Numbered from the stretch's first letter, positions 34,960-47,848 are shown. The stretch is 64,000 nucleotides of DNA from Porodaedalea pini (GCA_002794775.1 NBAY01000087.1:1-64000); one strand, 5' to 3'. The notes: a model not told the origin generated them from the letters alone. Made by a program: numbers and translations.

Positions 34960-35385
34960 TGAGTCTTACTTTAGGCTTGTTTCTCATCTTTCTTGGACTT
35001 GGATTGACGGTGTTGGGCGAACAGACTGTCGTATTTATTGAAACTGTTTGTCTGATGTATCTAACTGGGGATAATAAGATGGATTGAGGTCAAAGCAGAA
35101 GTGTGAGGGGCGTTTACAGTCACTGGACAAATTGTTCATCATGTAGAAAGTATGCCTGACTTTTTTCGGAGGGCAGCAGATAAAAATTGACGAAGTAATT
35201 ATAAGATTACACGAAAAACATGCCGCGAATAAACTTTTGTCCAGGGCCTGTACAATCCGTGTAGTGTACAGTAAACATGGTATTTGAACAACTATGGAAG
35301 GGTAGTGAGAATATTAATGCGCAGGGATCGCAGACAGTTGTGTAAAAGAGCCTAATGAAGTCCAGCCTCATCATGAAGAATAGGC

Positions 35386-36171
35386 TCATACGCATTCATC
35401 GCCAGTCAACGGCGGGTCCGAAGCCTTCTCCAAGCAGTCGTCAGATATCTCACCAGGCTGCCCCGTCCTTTTTGTCTTGTGAAACAGTCCAGCGGCCCAT
35501 CCCTCAACGCCGCCCAGAACCAACAACGTCGCATCCTTCACGATAACGTGCAAGCGCAGGCGCGCGGCGAGCCCAAAGACGAGTACGCCCGCAACGATGC
35601 AGAGCACCACTTTCGTGGCCAGCGAATCCCATTGCGAGAGGGCAAGCGCGCAGAGTGACCAGATCACGGAGATCGCGGGGAGCTTCGTCATGCAAGCGAG
35701 AACCATGCGACCACAAGGAATTTCGTCGATCCATTTCTGTGGATATGTCAAGATTTGGGAACGGCTAAATGGGAAGGGAGACATACATGGAGTGCTTCGC
35801 CGGTCATTGCTTCCAACGCGATGTAGGTAAGGAGTGTGAAGAGAAGACACGCAAGGACCTGGGATGCGAGGAACCGGCTCTTTGTGTAGCTAGACTTCTG
35901 TGAGCTCCAGGCGCGTCACAATTTGAGGAAGAAGCTCACAAAAGTACTGCAATCAGCTGAGAAAAGTAAACATAAGTAAGCAGGAAGCTGTGTAAATGAT
36001 GAAGCAACCTACTGTTTCGCTGTAGAATTTGACTTCGCGAATCGTACGTCTCAGAATAAGATCGTAGTCGCGCGGCTCGGACGCCAGTGTAAGGCGAGCA
36101 TGCGAAGTCAACGAGAGGACCAGCAGCTTGAACGTCCGAAGGACCGAGGAAAGTGCAGAAGCTATCGGCAT
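35386..36171 (-). CDS. Small multi-pass membrane protein, unidentified
   Basis: Four exons, 36171-36013, 35956-35940, 35889-35787 and 35736-35386, splice with clean phases to 209 residues. Hydrophobic stretches: residues about 8-22 (LSSVLRTFKLLVLSL), 54-58 plus 66-85 (FLASQVLACLLFTLLTYIAL), 103-125 (MVLACMTKLPAISVIWSLCALAL) and 132-150 (ATKVVLCIVAGVLVFGLAA). A third region reads RDYDLILRRTIREVKFYSET. No family recognised. The 17-nt exon is supported by phase and by the smooth join LIAVLFYTKSRF. It lies convergent to the secreted-protein gene. Confidence 0.6.
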
Positions 36172-37468
36172 CGAGCCTCAAGAACTGTGTGCAGCCTGGT
36201 ATCTTGAAAGGGCGAACGAAAGTGGTGATACCAGATCGAGATGAGAAGGGGGAATAAACCAAGCCGTAGACATGAGACGCTTAAGTACTCCCGCGTTGCT
36301 GTAAAGGTAGAGTGTAGTAGAAAACTGGTCCCTAAATTCCGCGGCCCAAGAAACGCCAACGAGTGCTGGTGGACACGCGCGTGAGGCAGTGCACAGCCTC
36401 CAGCTTACTTCCAGATTGTGCGACAAGAATAAGGCGCTGACCAGTAAACATTCGATGCACCGTCTATTGCCGGAAATGGGGCGCAGAGAAATTGTGTTGC
36501 GCTGTAGCATATGCCTTCCACTGTCTTTCTGCATAATTTCTGAGAATAATATCCTCGGAAGACCGCGCATAGGCCGAGTACAGATCGTGAGTAGATCGAA
36601 ACGATTGGCAACGAAGCAGAAGGCAGGAGCAGAGTAAATTAAACTTGCATGCTTCTCTCACCGACGTCGGAGAAACTAGCTAACAGTCCCGGCCAAGATA
36701 GACTGTATTAGATCGAGATGAAACTATTGAAGCAGCAAGTGAGCATGGTTCGCGTGCTGAATCTGATATCGGATAATTACGATTGTTTTGATCTCGCCGA
36801 AAACTTGAGGTCGGCATGGAAGAAACAAAAGGAGCCCATTGCATCGAGGAGGAAGCTTGTCTTTTGACAACACGAAACGAATTGTCTTGGTCGCCCAAAA
36901 CTAGACGTATTGGCTTCTAGCGAGACAAAAACCGTCTTTCTTGACGCCACGGATCTCCGCACTCTGCCTCCTTTTCCCATATGGCATAGCATTATCGAAG
37001 ATATAGATCCAATAGGACAGGATCTAGCTGCACGGTCTGACAGTGCACAAGCCGGAGAAGCCGTGAATGTCTCAGATTTGGTGCAGTCCGGTTGGTTTCG
37101 GTATGCTGCTGGCAAGGGTAAAAGAATTGGTTTGATCAAGACCTGTCGGCGCATGAGTATATCAGAGAGGATACTACTATGGATTGCTTCGTGCGAAAGA
37201 CTCACAGGGAAGAGGTTCAAGTCGATGGACTCGGACTCCGATGAGCGCGAACGTGACCGCAGGTGGGATGCACGTGCGCCACCAGGCTGCCCGAACCAGT
37301 TGTTTGTACATATGTACAGTCTCACCGCGCCACTCTTTGTCGCAATGTTGCGATCCGCAAGTCTCGCATGTCCCCTCGCCTTTCACCGCATTTCGCTCTC
37401 CTTCTCCCTCCCACCGCCTTCAGTCCTGCTATTCACGACGACGCTCACGACGCATTTGACCATTGCCC
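36172..37468. other. Intergenic upstream of MAF1
   Basis: Holds the divergent promoters of the membrane-protein gene (minus) and MAF1 (plus). A plus-strand ORF from 36910 and a minus-strand ORF from 37325 overlap each other and resemble no family; I do not call them. Confidence 0.45.
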
Positions 37469-38584
37469 ATGAAATATATCGAGTTCCCCGAGCTCGCACG
37501 TCTCGCGCAAGCACTTACCCACGAGGGCCCCGAGTGCTCCGTGCATACGCGCATCGAAGCATATAGCTGCAAGAACGTTAACCGCGACAAGAAGCTCTTC
37601 CGCGCGCTCGAGCATGCCTACACGGAGGAGGCAGCGCACCTACCGCCCCCGCCGTCCTTTGCGGCGCTCGAACGTGAGGCCGATAGCACGCCGTTCGGTC
37701 CTATGGACCGGCACGCCTCCCGCAAGACGCTCTATCTGCTGATCGCGACACTCAACATCGCCTTTCCTGACCATGAGTTTGCGGGAGTAAGGCCCGCGCA
37801 CTTCTGCAAGGAGATCAGTGGTGCGGGGGTCCTCAATGCGCTGAGTACGACGCTTGTCACTGCAGGCTCGCACGGATCGCCGACTCAACGCCCCGGCATG
37901 CTTGCACCTCGCACGTATTCCGCGTACCCGCCCACGTCTGCTGACTTCTTTCCAAGCTCCTTACCCACGTCCTCATCGCCTGTAAGCACCATGATCCCGA
38001 GCCCGCATGCACCGCCTCCGATAGTTACCGGCACGCATCCGACGCTGTACCGCATCTTGGATGAGGTAATTGGCCTTGCGGACTGCGAGGTGTACTCGTA
38101 TGTGCCCGACATCGCGTCCGACCCTCATGCAACGGATTACTCTGACGATGAAGACGAGCTTGCACCCGGCGATGATGATGACTCTTTGTCTGAGTCGGAC
38201 GAGGAGGTCTTCGCCTTTGACGACTACGATGTAGACGAGATGCGAACGTCCCGTCAGTCGATGCGCTCGAGCACGGGCATCGACATCCCGAGTCGCAAGT
38301 CTTCAGACACGGACTCCGACGGTTCGCCGCTGCGCGTGCGGCTTCGCCGGCGAGGGGCGCTGTTGTGGAGCTCGCACTGGTTCTTCCTAAATCGCAAGCT
38401 GAAGCGTGTGTTGTTCATCTCCGTGTGTGCGCGCACGAAAGGCGGGCACCAGTGGACGAGCGACGATGAGGGCATATATGGCTCGCCTGAAAAGCTGAGC
38501 AGCAATGAACATTTCGTTGGCTGGGAGGGCTCTGCTGGAGCCGGTGCGCGTGCGCTCGGTATCAGCATCAGTAGTACCGCTTGA
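37469..38584 (+). CDS. MAF1: Maf1, repressor of RNA polymerase III
   Basis: Single-exon gene of 371 residues. Maf1 binds RNA polymerase III and stops tRNA and 5S transcription under stress; it is controlled by TORC1/PKA phosphorylation. N-terminal block MKYIEFPELARLAQAL with HTRIEAYSCKN (Maf1 domain A). Then PMDRHASRKTLYLLIATLNI and FPDHEFAGVRPAHF (domain B), LYRILDEVIGLADCEVYSYV, and the C-terminal domain SSHWFFLNRKLKRVLFISV. A long Pro/Ser-rich insert (about residues 135-190) and an acidic stretch (about 215-265) separate the blocks, usual for fungal Maf1. The start is the ATG at 37469, not the upstream TTG. Confidence 0.93.
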   Translation: MKYIEFPELARLAQALTHEGPECSVHTRIEAYSCKNVNRDKKLFRALEHAYTEEAAHLPPPPSFAALEREADSTPFGPMDRHASRKTLYLLIATLNIAFPDHEFAGVRPAHFCKEISGAGVLNALSTTLVTAGSHGSPTQRPGMLAPRTYSAYPPTSADFFPSSLPTSSSPVSTMIPSPHAPPPIVTGTHPTLYRILDEVIGLADCEVYSYVPDIASDPHATDYSDDEDELAPGDDDDSLSESDEEVFAFDDYDVDEMRTSRQSMRSSTGIDIPSRKSSDTDSDGSPLRVRLRRRGALLWSSHWFFLNRKLKRVLFISVCARTKGGHQWTSDDEGIYGSPEKLSSNEHFVGWEGSAGAGARALGISISSTA

Positions 38585-39635
38585 ACCGTACCATGTGTGA
38601 GTAAATTTCGCTGTCTTATAGGAATTTGTTTGCTCACAGTCTATGCAGGTCCAGATTATTTTCCAAATTATCTAGTGGCGTGGTCATTTCTCCGGGGTCC
38701 ACTTCTATAGCTCCCTATGCCTCCTCCCTTCTGTTCTTTTTCATCCACATCTACCCGCTCCACTTCGACCTTCATCCGGAGTGGGTGCTTTCGCCTTATT
38801 CTTACTTTGATGTACTTTCGGAACTTGTACGTGTAAGCTGTTGTACGATCGCTGCTGATGACCTGTATTGGACTGTATGAACATTTATATTCCTATAATG
38901 CTATCAGAACAATATAACTTGAGCTATATGCACGCTGTTATACGGCGTACCATTGGTTTGTGAAGGGAAAAACACTTAACACTCGAATGAACCAATCGTG
39001 AGCATGGAGTCGTTATAGGTTGACTATCAAATATTCGGGCAATATCAATGTCAGCGAGATCTAGAGACAAAATCGTTGGAATTTAGCAGACGCACCAGAT
39101 GGCTACAGGAGGTGAGTATGCCATCGACATGCTCGCAGCGCGGCCATTCACGTTTCTTAGGAGTTACAACGGGGCAAAGTTCACAGCTGTAGCTTCTCAG
39201 AATAAACAGCTATATATCAGCGCAGTTTTACGTCCATGACTCGGACAACGCTACACGCAGTGCTCGGTGTACGTCCCGTCAGCATCTATGACTCCATGCA
39301 CCCTCTAGCGCCCTCCATAAATGTTGTTCGACGACTTTCCTCGTTAGAATTGTGTCAAGGACAACGGCGAAGGTGCAAAGAGTCAGGCTGCGGTGTGACG
39401 AGCAGGAGATAGGACGTGGTTAAATTAAGAGATGTCGATGAAGGATGGTGCCGGCCCATCGATGGTCAGAATTTTTGGATGCGCGAAGAAGGAGCGTATA
39501 GACATAACTTTATTTAGCCAGAAATCGCTTATTAAGGCTTATTAAGTGTTATATGTTATTTTGTTAGGGTTAACTAAACGTAACAGATCGACGTGTACCG
39601 CATTTATGCAGCGGCGTTCTTAGCCTCTCGCGGCG
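38585..39635. other. Intergenic, no gene seen
   Basis: MAF1 3' region and SDS22 promoter. Short ORFs only; the last 150 bp before SDS22 are AT-rich. Confidence 0.5.
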
Positions 39636-41196
39636 ATGGCAGACCAGACGACAGACCAAAATATCGCACCTACTCCTTCAGAGGAAAGTCAACCAGACAA
39701 GAAACCAGAAAGGAATGGTTTCAAGAAGCGTGCGGCTGTGGTCGTAGAGCCTGAACATGATGTGGAAAGCGATGAGGGTGAAGAAATGGAGAACGAAGAG
39801 GATGGTGAGGACGAGAATAATGATTTGCTGAACACCCTTCCAGATGACACAGATGTATGTACTTCGCCCCTTGCCTTTATCTATCTTTTGTAGACGTTGA
39901 ATTATTCCCGTTTGAAGGAAATTGAACTCGTGCACGCGCAGCTCCAAACACTCCAGAACCTGAGCCTTCCACGTTTCGGGCCCTATCTCAAAAGGCTCTG
40001 TCTGAGACAGAACAATATCACCACCCTTGACCCGGAAATATTCCGAGCCTTGGTCGAGCTTGAGGATCTCGACTTGTATGACAACAAACTAAAGGGCGTC
40101 GGCGACGCGCTTGACGCGTGCACGAAACTGAGGTAAGATCTAGTCTCCCACTATAATGTAACATACAATTGACTGTGATTGAGGATATCAGTGTATTTGA
40201 CCTTTCATTCAACCTCCTACGGTCGGTGCCCGACTGTCTCGACCGCTTTCCCTCCCTCCGCACAGTTTACTTCGTGCAGAACCGCATCTCGCATATCGAC
40301 GGCTTATCAAGCGTCGGTGCGTCACTCACGAGCCTTGAGCTCGGCGGAAACAAGATACGTGTAAGAAGTCCTGAAATCTTGAAGAAGTCGAGCAAGTAAA
40401 TGCTGAGCAAGATTTCCTTGTTATGTGTGAATGATAGAAAATCGAGAATCTGGAAGCGCTGGTGAACCTCGAGGAACTTTGGCTTGGGAAGAACAAGATC
40501 TCGAAACTTGAGGTACGTTTACTTTCAATCCTGAAGTTTCTTAGGGTATACCAGAATGATCCATTCTATCTGCACGACAGGGCCTGCATACCCTGCACCG
40601 TCTGAAGATCCTCTCCATCCAATCCAATCGGATTGAGAAGATTGAAGGACTTGAGGAGCTGTCTAGTCTTGAAGAGTTTTATATCAGCCATAACGGTGTT
40701 AAGTGCATCGAAGGACTCGAGAATAACGTGCGTTGCTACCGGACTCGGGACATTGAAGCATGAGCTGATCTGGTGCTTCTCTGACTATCGCAGAAAAAAC
40801 TGCGCGTATTGGATATTGGGAACAACTACATCGAGAAACTGGAGGGACTTGCATCCCTCGACGCACTAGAGGAACTCTGGGTACGTTCCTTCTTCCTGCC
40901 ACTTGTCTTCCGCTGGACTCATGCGAGCATTGAACTCCACTTTTAGGCATCCCACAATCGTATTTCGACTCTCCTAGACCTCGAGCCTCAACTCAGTCGT
41001 AAGAAGGCTCTGGAGACAGTGTATCTGGAAGGCAACCCGGTGCAGCGCGCAGAGGGTACGGCATACCGTCGAAAAATCAGCCTGGCGCTGCCCCAGCTGA
41101 AGCAGATAGATGCTACGTGAGTTTTTGTGACCCTGCCATACCTGGTCTGATATTTCTCTTAATTCTATCTTTTCCAGTTATGTGAAACAATTCTGA
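39636..41196 (+). CDS. SDS22: Sds22, leucine-rich-repeat regulator of protein phosphatase 1
   Basis: Eight exons (39636-39854, 39894-40132, 40192-40360, 40438-40512, 40581-40727, 40794-40880, 40947-41116, 41178-41196) give 374 residues with clean phases. Binds and matures PP1, with roles in chromosome segregation. An acidic N-terminus (residues 40-73) is followed by about eleven 22-residue LRRs of the SDS22 type (LxxLxxLxLxxNxI), e.g. LKRLCLRQNNITTLD, LEELWLGKNKISKLE, LRVLDIGNNYIEKLEG. The LRR-cap end reads YLEGNPVQRAEGTAYRRKI ... LKQIDATYVKQF, the conserved terminus. Length is typical. Confidence 0.93.
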
Positions 41197-42440
41197 GCTA
41201 CCTGGAGCTCAGCATTAACACTTGTGATGAATTTGCAAGCCGACTTTTGAATTAGCGACTTCTTGTCAATCAATCCTGTATCCCGCATTAATTAACTCAA
41301 CTCGCCTACATACGTGTATTACATCCCTTCTCTATGTTATCTGCTTCCAGTCCGCACCGCATCTTCCGTGTAACCGGTTCGTACAACTGCGGTTCGTGTT
41401 CTGAATTAAATTATTTGACTTCTTGTTCAGGCACACGACGCTTTGACCTTCTCGATTTTCTTTCCATGGCCAGACCTGATAAACCCCTTCGCATCTGGTG
41501 CGTTTTAATCGGCTTTATTCCTCACGTAGTCAGTTTCATTCAAGCATGTAGAATGCTAGATGTCGATCCCAAGGAAGTCTACCTTTCTCACGACCTTGTT
41601 CACCCCCTGGTTACCCTCACTGGCAAAAATTTAAATGGAAAAATTAGAATCCCCAGAAAAAAAGCACGAGGCGCATGCCATCGATGTCCATCTCATCTCC
41701 ACGTAGAAAATACTCGGTGAGTCGGGCCCATTTTCCGTATCTAAAGATCTAGAACTCCCCCTTCAAGTTATGGCTCCTGCGGCTGGCTGTGTATCTGTGC
41801 TCAGGCCTCAGCACGGAGAGCCCGAGGCTCACGCCACTTCTCTCTACTGTAAAACTCATTTATCTCCCGCATCGATGCACTGCCGACAATTAGAAAAGGC
41901 CCTTAGGTACTTTGAAGAAATACGAAACCGAATCTTTGCAGCGTACTCTCTTCTGCCCTATTATACACCCGTTTCGTCATTTGACATCATTTCTCGATGT
42001 TCCTCGCGTAAGTTCTCCCTCTAAATCTGGTACGGCACTCATTTAACTAGTTTAGTTCAAATGCGGCACGGCCGTGGAGTACACTGCCTATCTGGCCGGC
42101 AAGGGCAAGGCGCTAGGAGGGACCACAGCCTGCAAGTATGTTGGCCTCGTCTTCGGACGCTTGGACGCGCTTCGGGAGCATAGCTTGAGCCTGCGTTATA
42201 CAAAAATTGTGGCCATTTTTGCGTCTTTCCGCATTCGCTCCCTTTTGAGGTGAGAACACAGGCCTGGGCGCATACAAGACTCGGCATTTAAAGCGCGAGG
42301 CTGCTATTGTCTCGGGACTTGCAAGAGCACTTCGAGGACGACCCATCAGTCTTACACACTGATCCCGAATCCTGAGTTCGCTGGACTCAACGCCGACCAC
42401 AGCTACTCTTAGCTCGAACCTCTCGATTCTAACGGCAATC
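41197..42440. other. Region with possible exons, gene not resolved
   Basis: Plus-strand open stretches (41334-41720; 41770-42024 with LEKALRYFEEIRNRIFAAYS; 42057-42250 in another frame with YTAYLAGKGKALGGTT) hint at one or two small genes. No splice solution or family match was convincing. Confidence 0.25.
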
Positions 42441-43378
42441 ATGTCTATGTTGCAATCTCCGCGCAAATCGAAGAATGTGTCTGCCCCGCGGCACCGTTGT
42501 GCTCGTCGAGTGCAGTGCGAGTGCCGCTGTGCGAGAAGGTTGTCCATTGATCTCACGATCTTTATTGGATGGTTTGTTGGGTTCAGGAGTTTTATCTCGG
42601 ACATTGTATGTTTGCCTTTTCTCTTGATTTTACTTAGATGGTGCTGATTGGCGTATGATAGATAAAGGCCGTGAAGAGAGTGACCAATGTGAAGCCGTTT
42701 GTAACCGGTTTCTGGGAGGTTTTCCAGACTAAGGAGGTTTGCCGACTGCATTCTACAAGAAACTGAAATATTGGTTGATTCTCCGATACTTAGTATTGTC
42801 TTGGTCCCACCATCAACCCGATGCCTTCTTATGTCGGAGGCGAACAGATTTTCGTCGTAGTTTCAGAAGACGTCGTCCTCCTCAAGCATTCCCTTTGGCC
42901 CGTACTCAAAGCGGATCTTGCCTCCGAAGGCGAGGAAGCAGAGTCAACCACATATGAATACAATATATACGGCGCACCGTGCGCACCACCTGAGTTCGTC
43001 GGACAGTTGCGGGAGACGGAGGTGCGCGGTGTGCACCGCGCGACATATGTCCTCCTTGCACTCTCTCGTGCGCTGTGTTTTGTTCTTGTGCGTGCGGCAG
43101 CGCACATGGTTCCTCGCCCAGTACCAACGCGTGTCGTGCTGCGAAGTCGATATGACATCTTCCCAGTGAACCTTTATTGATTTTTATCATTGTTTTCTTA
43201 TACTGAATCAATCGCGATCGCTTAGGTCCCGACGGCAGAACAGGTCGAGCAGACACAGGCAACGCTTGGCGAAAGAGCATATGCGTCGAATATGTACAAA
43301 CCACTGAGACCCAGCCTAATTCGCGGCCCTGAGGCGCTCGAAGCGGCCCGCAGAGCAGGGTTCAAGTTCGAGATCTAG
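42441..43378 (+). CDS. Hypothetical protein, exon structure tentative
   Basis: A tentative gene: first exon from the ATG at 42441 (a basic segment, then the hydrophobic LTIFIGWFVGFRSFISDI), a donor at about 42604, IKAVKRVTNVKPFVTGFWEV (about 42660), then MPSYVGGEQIFVVVSEDVVL with YEYNIYGAPCAPPEFVGQLR (42821-43010). The last exon (about 43228-43378) reads QVEQTQATLGERAYASNMYK ... RPSLIRGPEALEAARRAGFK and ends in a stop. The last two blocks look truly coding. I do not recognise the family; a membrane-associated protein is possible. Confidence 0.4.
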
Positions 43379-43948
43379 ATGCATCCTTATTTGTTTTCGC
43401 GGCGTGGCTTACGCAGACTATTCGTTTGCTTGTTTTTCCGTCTTTCCTCTCAGCACGTAACCACGGCATATCGTCGACGGTATCAATACCGCCGCCTATT
43501 ATACCCAAGCTTATCCACACTGCCATTATATTACTTAGATTTCATATCATTCTCTTCACTAGAATTAGTTCCCAACAGTATATTGTATCCATTCATCTTG
43601 TAACTACAGGCTTGGCTTTCTATTCTGATCTCTTACTGCAGATACCAGTTTACCCATTCTATATCTAACATTAATGTTTCCCTTGGCGTTGACATTTATA
43701 TTGGTGGCGTCCATACACGGGGGTCATAATCTCGCGTGTCGACGTTCTTTCGCATGGATCTGGCATGAACATCTCTCACTAATCTCGACGCAACCCAGGA
43801 TGAATCGAACTTTATACTCTAGAATCCAAATACTTCCAGCCTTTGACTATGCTAACATACTCTTAGTGACTTAGTCTGCGCGAGCAGTCATTAAATTCTG
43901 ATGTAATTAGCGTCCTGAAGCTTTAGTTCCTTGAATTCAGCCACTATG

Positions 43949-45634
43949 TTATGCGGGAATGACGTATTTAAATATCATCATAATGCGGTGCCAATCATGA
44001 AAACCACGTACCGTATCGTCAAATGCATCCTCTGCTGTTATTCTGCTGCTATAGCTTAGGTCAAGCATGCGTTGACACAATGCTTTGGCTAAATGTAGGT
44101 TTTCTATGAGTTCAATGCTAGCTTCGTTCACTAAACAAATCGTTTCACTTGCCTCCTTGATTTCCCTTCCAACCTGATGTATCCCAATACTTCTCTTCCT
44201 TTAATTTGCGACACTCGGACCAGTAAACGTCGCCCTGCCGTTTCCTGTACGTTAACTGGTCAGATTCATGCTTTTACTCATCATTAGAAGCAATTCTAAC
44301 ACATCTAATTTTTTGTCGGGCGGACAAACTGGCAGCGTGCCTATGCCATTGTACATCTCCCATAACGTAACACTACAAAGTTTTTCAACAAAAATGATTC
44401 TGTGACAGATTTAGACTAATAAGCTTACCCCATAGACCAGATATCCAAACCACGATGTAGTGTAAAGTCATATGCTTCAGGTGCCATGTAACTTGGTGTC
44501 CCTCCAAGACTAGTGACAGGTACTACCTTATACCCTACAGGAAGCCATTTTGCACTAAGAGATCGTGATTCAGTCTCTGCTAGACAGGTATACTACTTGG
44601 CCAAAGCAGGAGGTTAAAAATGCGCTTACACTCCGAAATCTGTGATTCTTATGTCAAATAAATCAGGATCCTTCAGCAAGATGTTTTCTGGCCTGGGCAG
44701 GCAGATGTCAAGTTGGGAACTTCCAGGTCATCACGACGACATTGATACCTACTTGATATCACAGTGCACACAACCCTTACGGTGCAGGTATTGCAGTCCA
44801 TTCAGGCAGGCACTTCAGTTTCGAGGAAGATAAGCTCCCAGATGCCAGATATCAAGAAGTTGGCAACATGGCACATACAGTAAGACGCCCTTCTTATTCA
44901 TCTCGGTCATTTTGTTTTTCTTTATTTTACGTGTCAGGTGACCACCCTCTGCAAGCTCAAACACGAAGCATCTGTAACGAGACCCAAGGTACATGTAAGA
45001 AAAGCTCTCATAGAATATGATCTTGAGTGTTGCAAGCGGTGCAAGGATGAGAGTGTATCATCGACAGTTGTATTAGAAAGCACTTACAATGTTCCGACTT
45101 TTATATTCGTCGTTCTTGAATTTGAGTAATGTAGCCTCTTCTGACCATTGAAGTTGTGTCCTTTGCTCGTTCCCGGGTTCTTCTTTCAGGATCTTGACTG
45201 CGACGTAGTCCAGTTTCTCATTGTAGCATTTCTTCAAGTCGATGTTTCAGTTGCGAAAGGGGGGGAGAGACTGTCAGTCACGAGCATTGCGATGGCCACA
45301 GACGAGCAGATAACAATGTGCTTACCCGAACCTTTCCATATTTCCCTTTCCCTAGCCAACTTATGGACTTGTAGCCATTTATCACAGTCCCGGCCTTTTC
45401 AAGCGTTTTCTCAGGTGGTGGTGGAGGAGGCAGAGGCGCAGGAGGCCGGGTGCTCGAAGATCCTACCCTGATTACTAGAGGAACTCTCGCTGGTTCTGGT
45501 CTTCGTGATGGATATGTAAGTGCTCTTTGAACCGAATATTCTTGAGGCGGCGGGTTTCTTGAACTACTGCCGGGCTCTTGATGACGGCCGTGACGAGGAT
45601 GGGATTGCGAGCGTGAGTCACCGTGTCTTGGCAT
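43949..45634 (-). CDS. Protein kinase with an HCD catalytic loop, multi-exon
   Basis: Minus strand. A Pro/Arg/Ser-rich N-terminus (MPRHGDSRSQSHPRHGRHQE, then a Pro run) precedes the kinase domain. Glycine loop LGKGKYGKV (about 45350); VAVKILKEE (Lys, about 45210); helix C Glu in EEATLLKFK; FYESFSYMYLGSRYRCFVFE (hinge, about 45010); NGLQYLHRKGCVHCDIKPEN (catalytic loop, about 44770); DIRITDFG (about 44650); SLGGTPSYMAPEAYDF (about 44500); DIWSMGVTLWEMYNG (about 44430/44345); end motif RMLDLSYSSRITAEDA (about 44040). At least eight short introns. The usual HRD is HCD here, a non-RD loop; the activation-segment splice is tentative. Probably Ser/Thr-specific; subfamily unclear. An extra upstream exon near 45670-45960 is possible. 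Confidence 0.75.
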
Positions 45635-46320
45635 TGGACGTAGACCTTCTCGTGCTCTTGTTTTTCTCTTTAGCTCGACAATGTGAATGCAGGAGACGGT
45701 GTTGTGAGGAAGTTGGGTGCGAGAGATAGATGGGTGATCTCAGGCTCGCAGCTCACAGAGATGCACTTCATAATGGTAATATGCTGATACTGAAAGTTCC
45801 GATACGCGGTGCCATGTAGGTCCGTTTGCCCTACATCATGTGTAAAGTTATCAAGCGCATAAGAATCAAGCAACCAGTCTATCGTTTGATGGCTCTTGCC
45901 TGATTCGTCAGTTGATTGCTTTAGGTGTTGTGAGAAATCATGACAAAGATATGTAGACAATGTGCAAAATTAAAGGCGTTTCCAAAAGACCCATGTCGAT
46001 CCTGACGATCATCTTGGAAAGTTCAGAAAGTTTGGTCCCGCTTTTGTGATTTTCTATTCTCCTGACGTGCTGTCCACTAGTACTTGAAGAATCTGCCGCT
46101 TCAGGTCACTATTTTTGTGTAGAATGTACTGGAATCCTTATTTGGACTTTACACACAGGTGGTTCCGGAAAGTGTTCATCACCCCCCACCGCCCATTTTT
46201 GGAGTCGATTGACATACCCAAATGTGGAAGGTCAAGACACTGATCGTGATTAACATGCATCATGCATCTCGTCCTTCATGCAAAACCAGACCAGAATATG
46301 TAATACACACAAGTCCCCAT
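45635..46320. other. Upstream of the kinase gene; no certain gene
   Basis: Likely kinase promoter and 5' UTR. A minus-strand ORF at 45670-45960 has no recognisable domain. The stretch before the foldback element is unremarkable. Confidence 0.4.
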
Positions 46321-47171
46321 TACAGCCATTTTCATAAGTCCTGCGACATGTGCATGTCACGTGAAGTGAGCCGCATCAGAGCCAAAGTGTCGAAAAATTA
46401 GAATGAATGCCTATTTTCTCTGTGAATTCTGCACAGTACCTGCTCATTAAGTACTCAAAAAAAAGGCACGGTTCTCAGGAGAAGAAATATGTAAAATAGG
46501 GAGCAATAAATTGATTGTATAGGCAGGTGGAGATCAAACAAGTGCAGCTGGTCTGTTCTCTCACCCATTTCCACTGAGATTCAAAAATTATGGCTCCCCT
46601 ACATCTATCTATAAAATTCTTTTCTGTATCTGTAAATTAAGTATATGACTATACCAACATCTCCTGAAAGTTTGAAGCCAATTCATTCAGTATTCATGGT
46701 CCAGCAGCAACATTTGTGTTCTACTCTGCAAGACCTGTTGTGAGAAAAGGAGTGGAAAGAGCTTGAAGTGGAACACAAATCTTGCTGCTGCACCATGAAT
46801 ACTGAATGGATTGGCTTCAAACTCACAGGAGATGTTGGTATAGTCATATACTTAATTTACAGATACAGAAAAGAATTTTATAGGTAGATGTAGGGGAGCC
46901 ATAATTTTTGAATCTCAGTGGAAATGGGTGAGAGAACAGACCAGCTGCACTTGTTTGATCTCCACCTGCCTACACAATCAATTTATTGCTCCCTATTTTA
47001 CATATTTCTTCTCCTGAGAACCGTGCCTTTTTTTTGAGTACTTAATGAGCAGGTACTGTGCAGAATTCACAGAGAAAATAGGCATTCATTCTAATTTTTT
47101 GACATTTTGGCTCTGACGCGGCTCATTTCACGTGACATGCACGTGTCGCAGGACTTATGAAAAAGGCTGTA
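46321..47171. mobile_element. Foldback/MITE element, copy 1
   Basis: About 847 bp (46323-47169) made of two nearly perfect inverted arms of about 396 bp around a 54-bp spacer. Ends ATTACAGCCATTTTC and AAAAGGCTGTAAT; flanked by TA, consistent with a Tc1/mariner-type TA target, though the constant ATTA/TAAT leaves the exact end open. No coding capacity. The transcript would form a very long hairpin. Confidence 0.85.
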
Positions 47172-47848
47172 ATATTTCTCAAGTTTATATACACACTCCA
47201 AAAAAATCACAACATTTTCTGTATAAACAATACAAAAAGTGTAACAAAAACATTAATGATGACTTGAATGACATGCTCAATGGAGGTTTTCATTGGCACT
47301 GCATTTCTACCTTCTGGATTTGAGCATGCCGAAGGGAGAACAAGGCAGACTACAACTGCATGTGAAAATCCACCAGAGGCATGTACCGGATATATCATAA
47401 ACAGTGCCAACTTAGATTAGAACAGGAGAGTATTAATATTGCAGTACTTTTGTTACAGCCAACTTATGAATTACATAGCAACCTTGCCTGAGTGTGCCGC
47501 GAAGCATAAGATTTTGTTCAGCATCATCGCGGAAGCCGTTTGATCTGCTAAAGACCTCCAACTCTATTTCGGAAGGATGCAAAGCTGTCCAGAACTAGTT
47601 AAACCTTTTGGCCAGTTCAATCAGGCTTTGCAATATATGTCATCATCTCAGGCTATCTATTTTAGCCATTATGCAAAGAGAAATCGCGTGCCCTCACATC
47701 TACAGTAAATGATGGGCCCTTTGCTTGTTCAAAATAGCATGTACGTCTCAAAAGAGAAGCGAGCCTGAAGGCTCCGTGGCCAGTTCTGCACTAATATTCA
47801 CAAATGAACTCAAATATTTTCCGAGTTCCCTTCGGGTGGCAGGAGTAT
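47172..47848. other. Spacer between foldback copies 1 and 2
   Basis: About 680 bp without a recognisable gene or repeat. Confidence 0.45.

Noticed and set aside
36910..37566. 218-residue plus-strand ORF upstream of and overlapping MAF1
   Set aside because: No family match; its second half translates MAF1 sequence in another frame; more likely MAF1 promoter/5' UTR.
45670..45960. Minus-strand ORF as the first exon of the kinase
   Set aside because: Cannot be spliced in frame with confidence; no recognisable motif.
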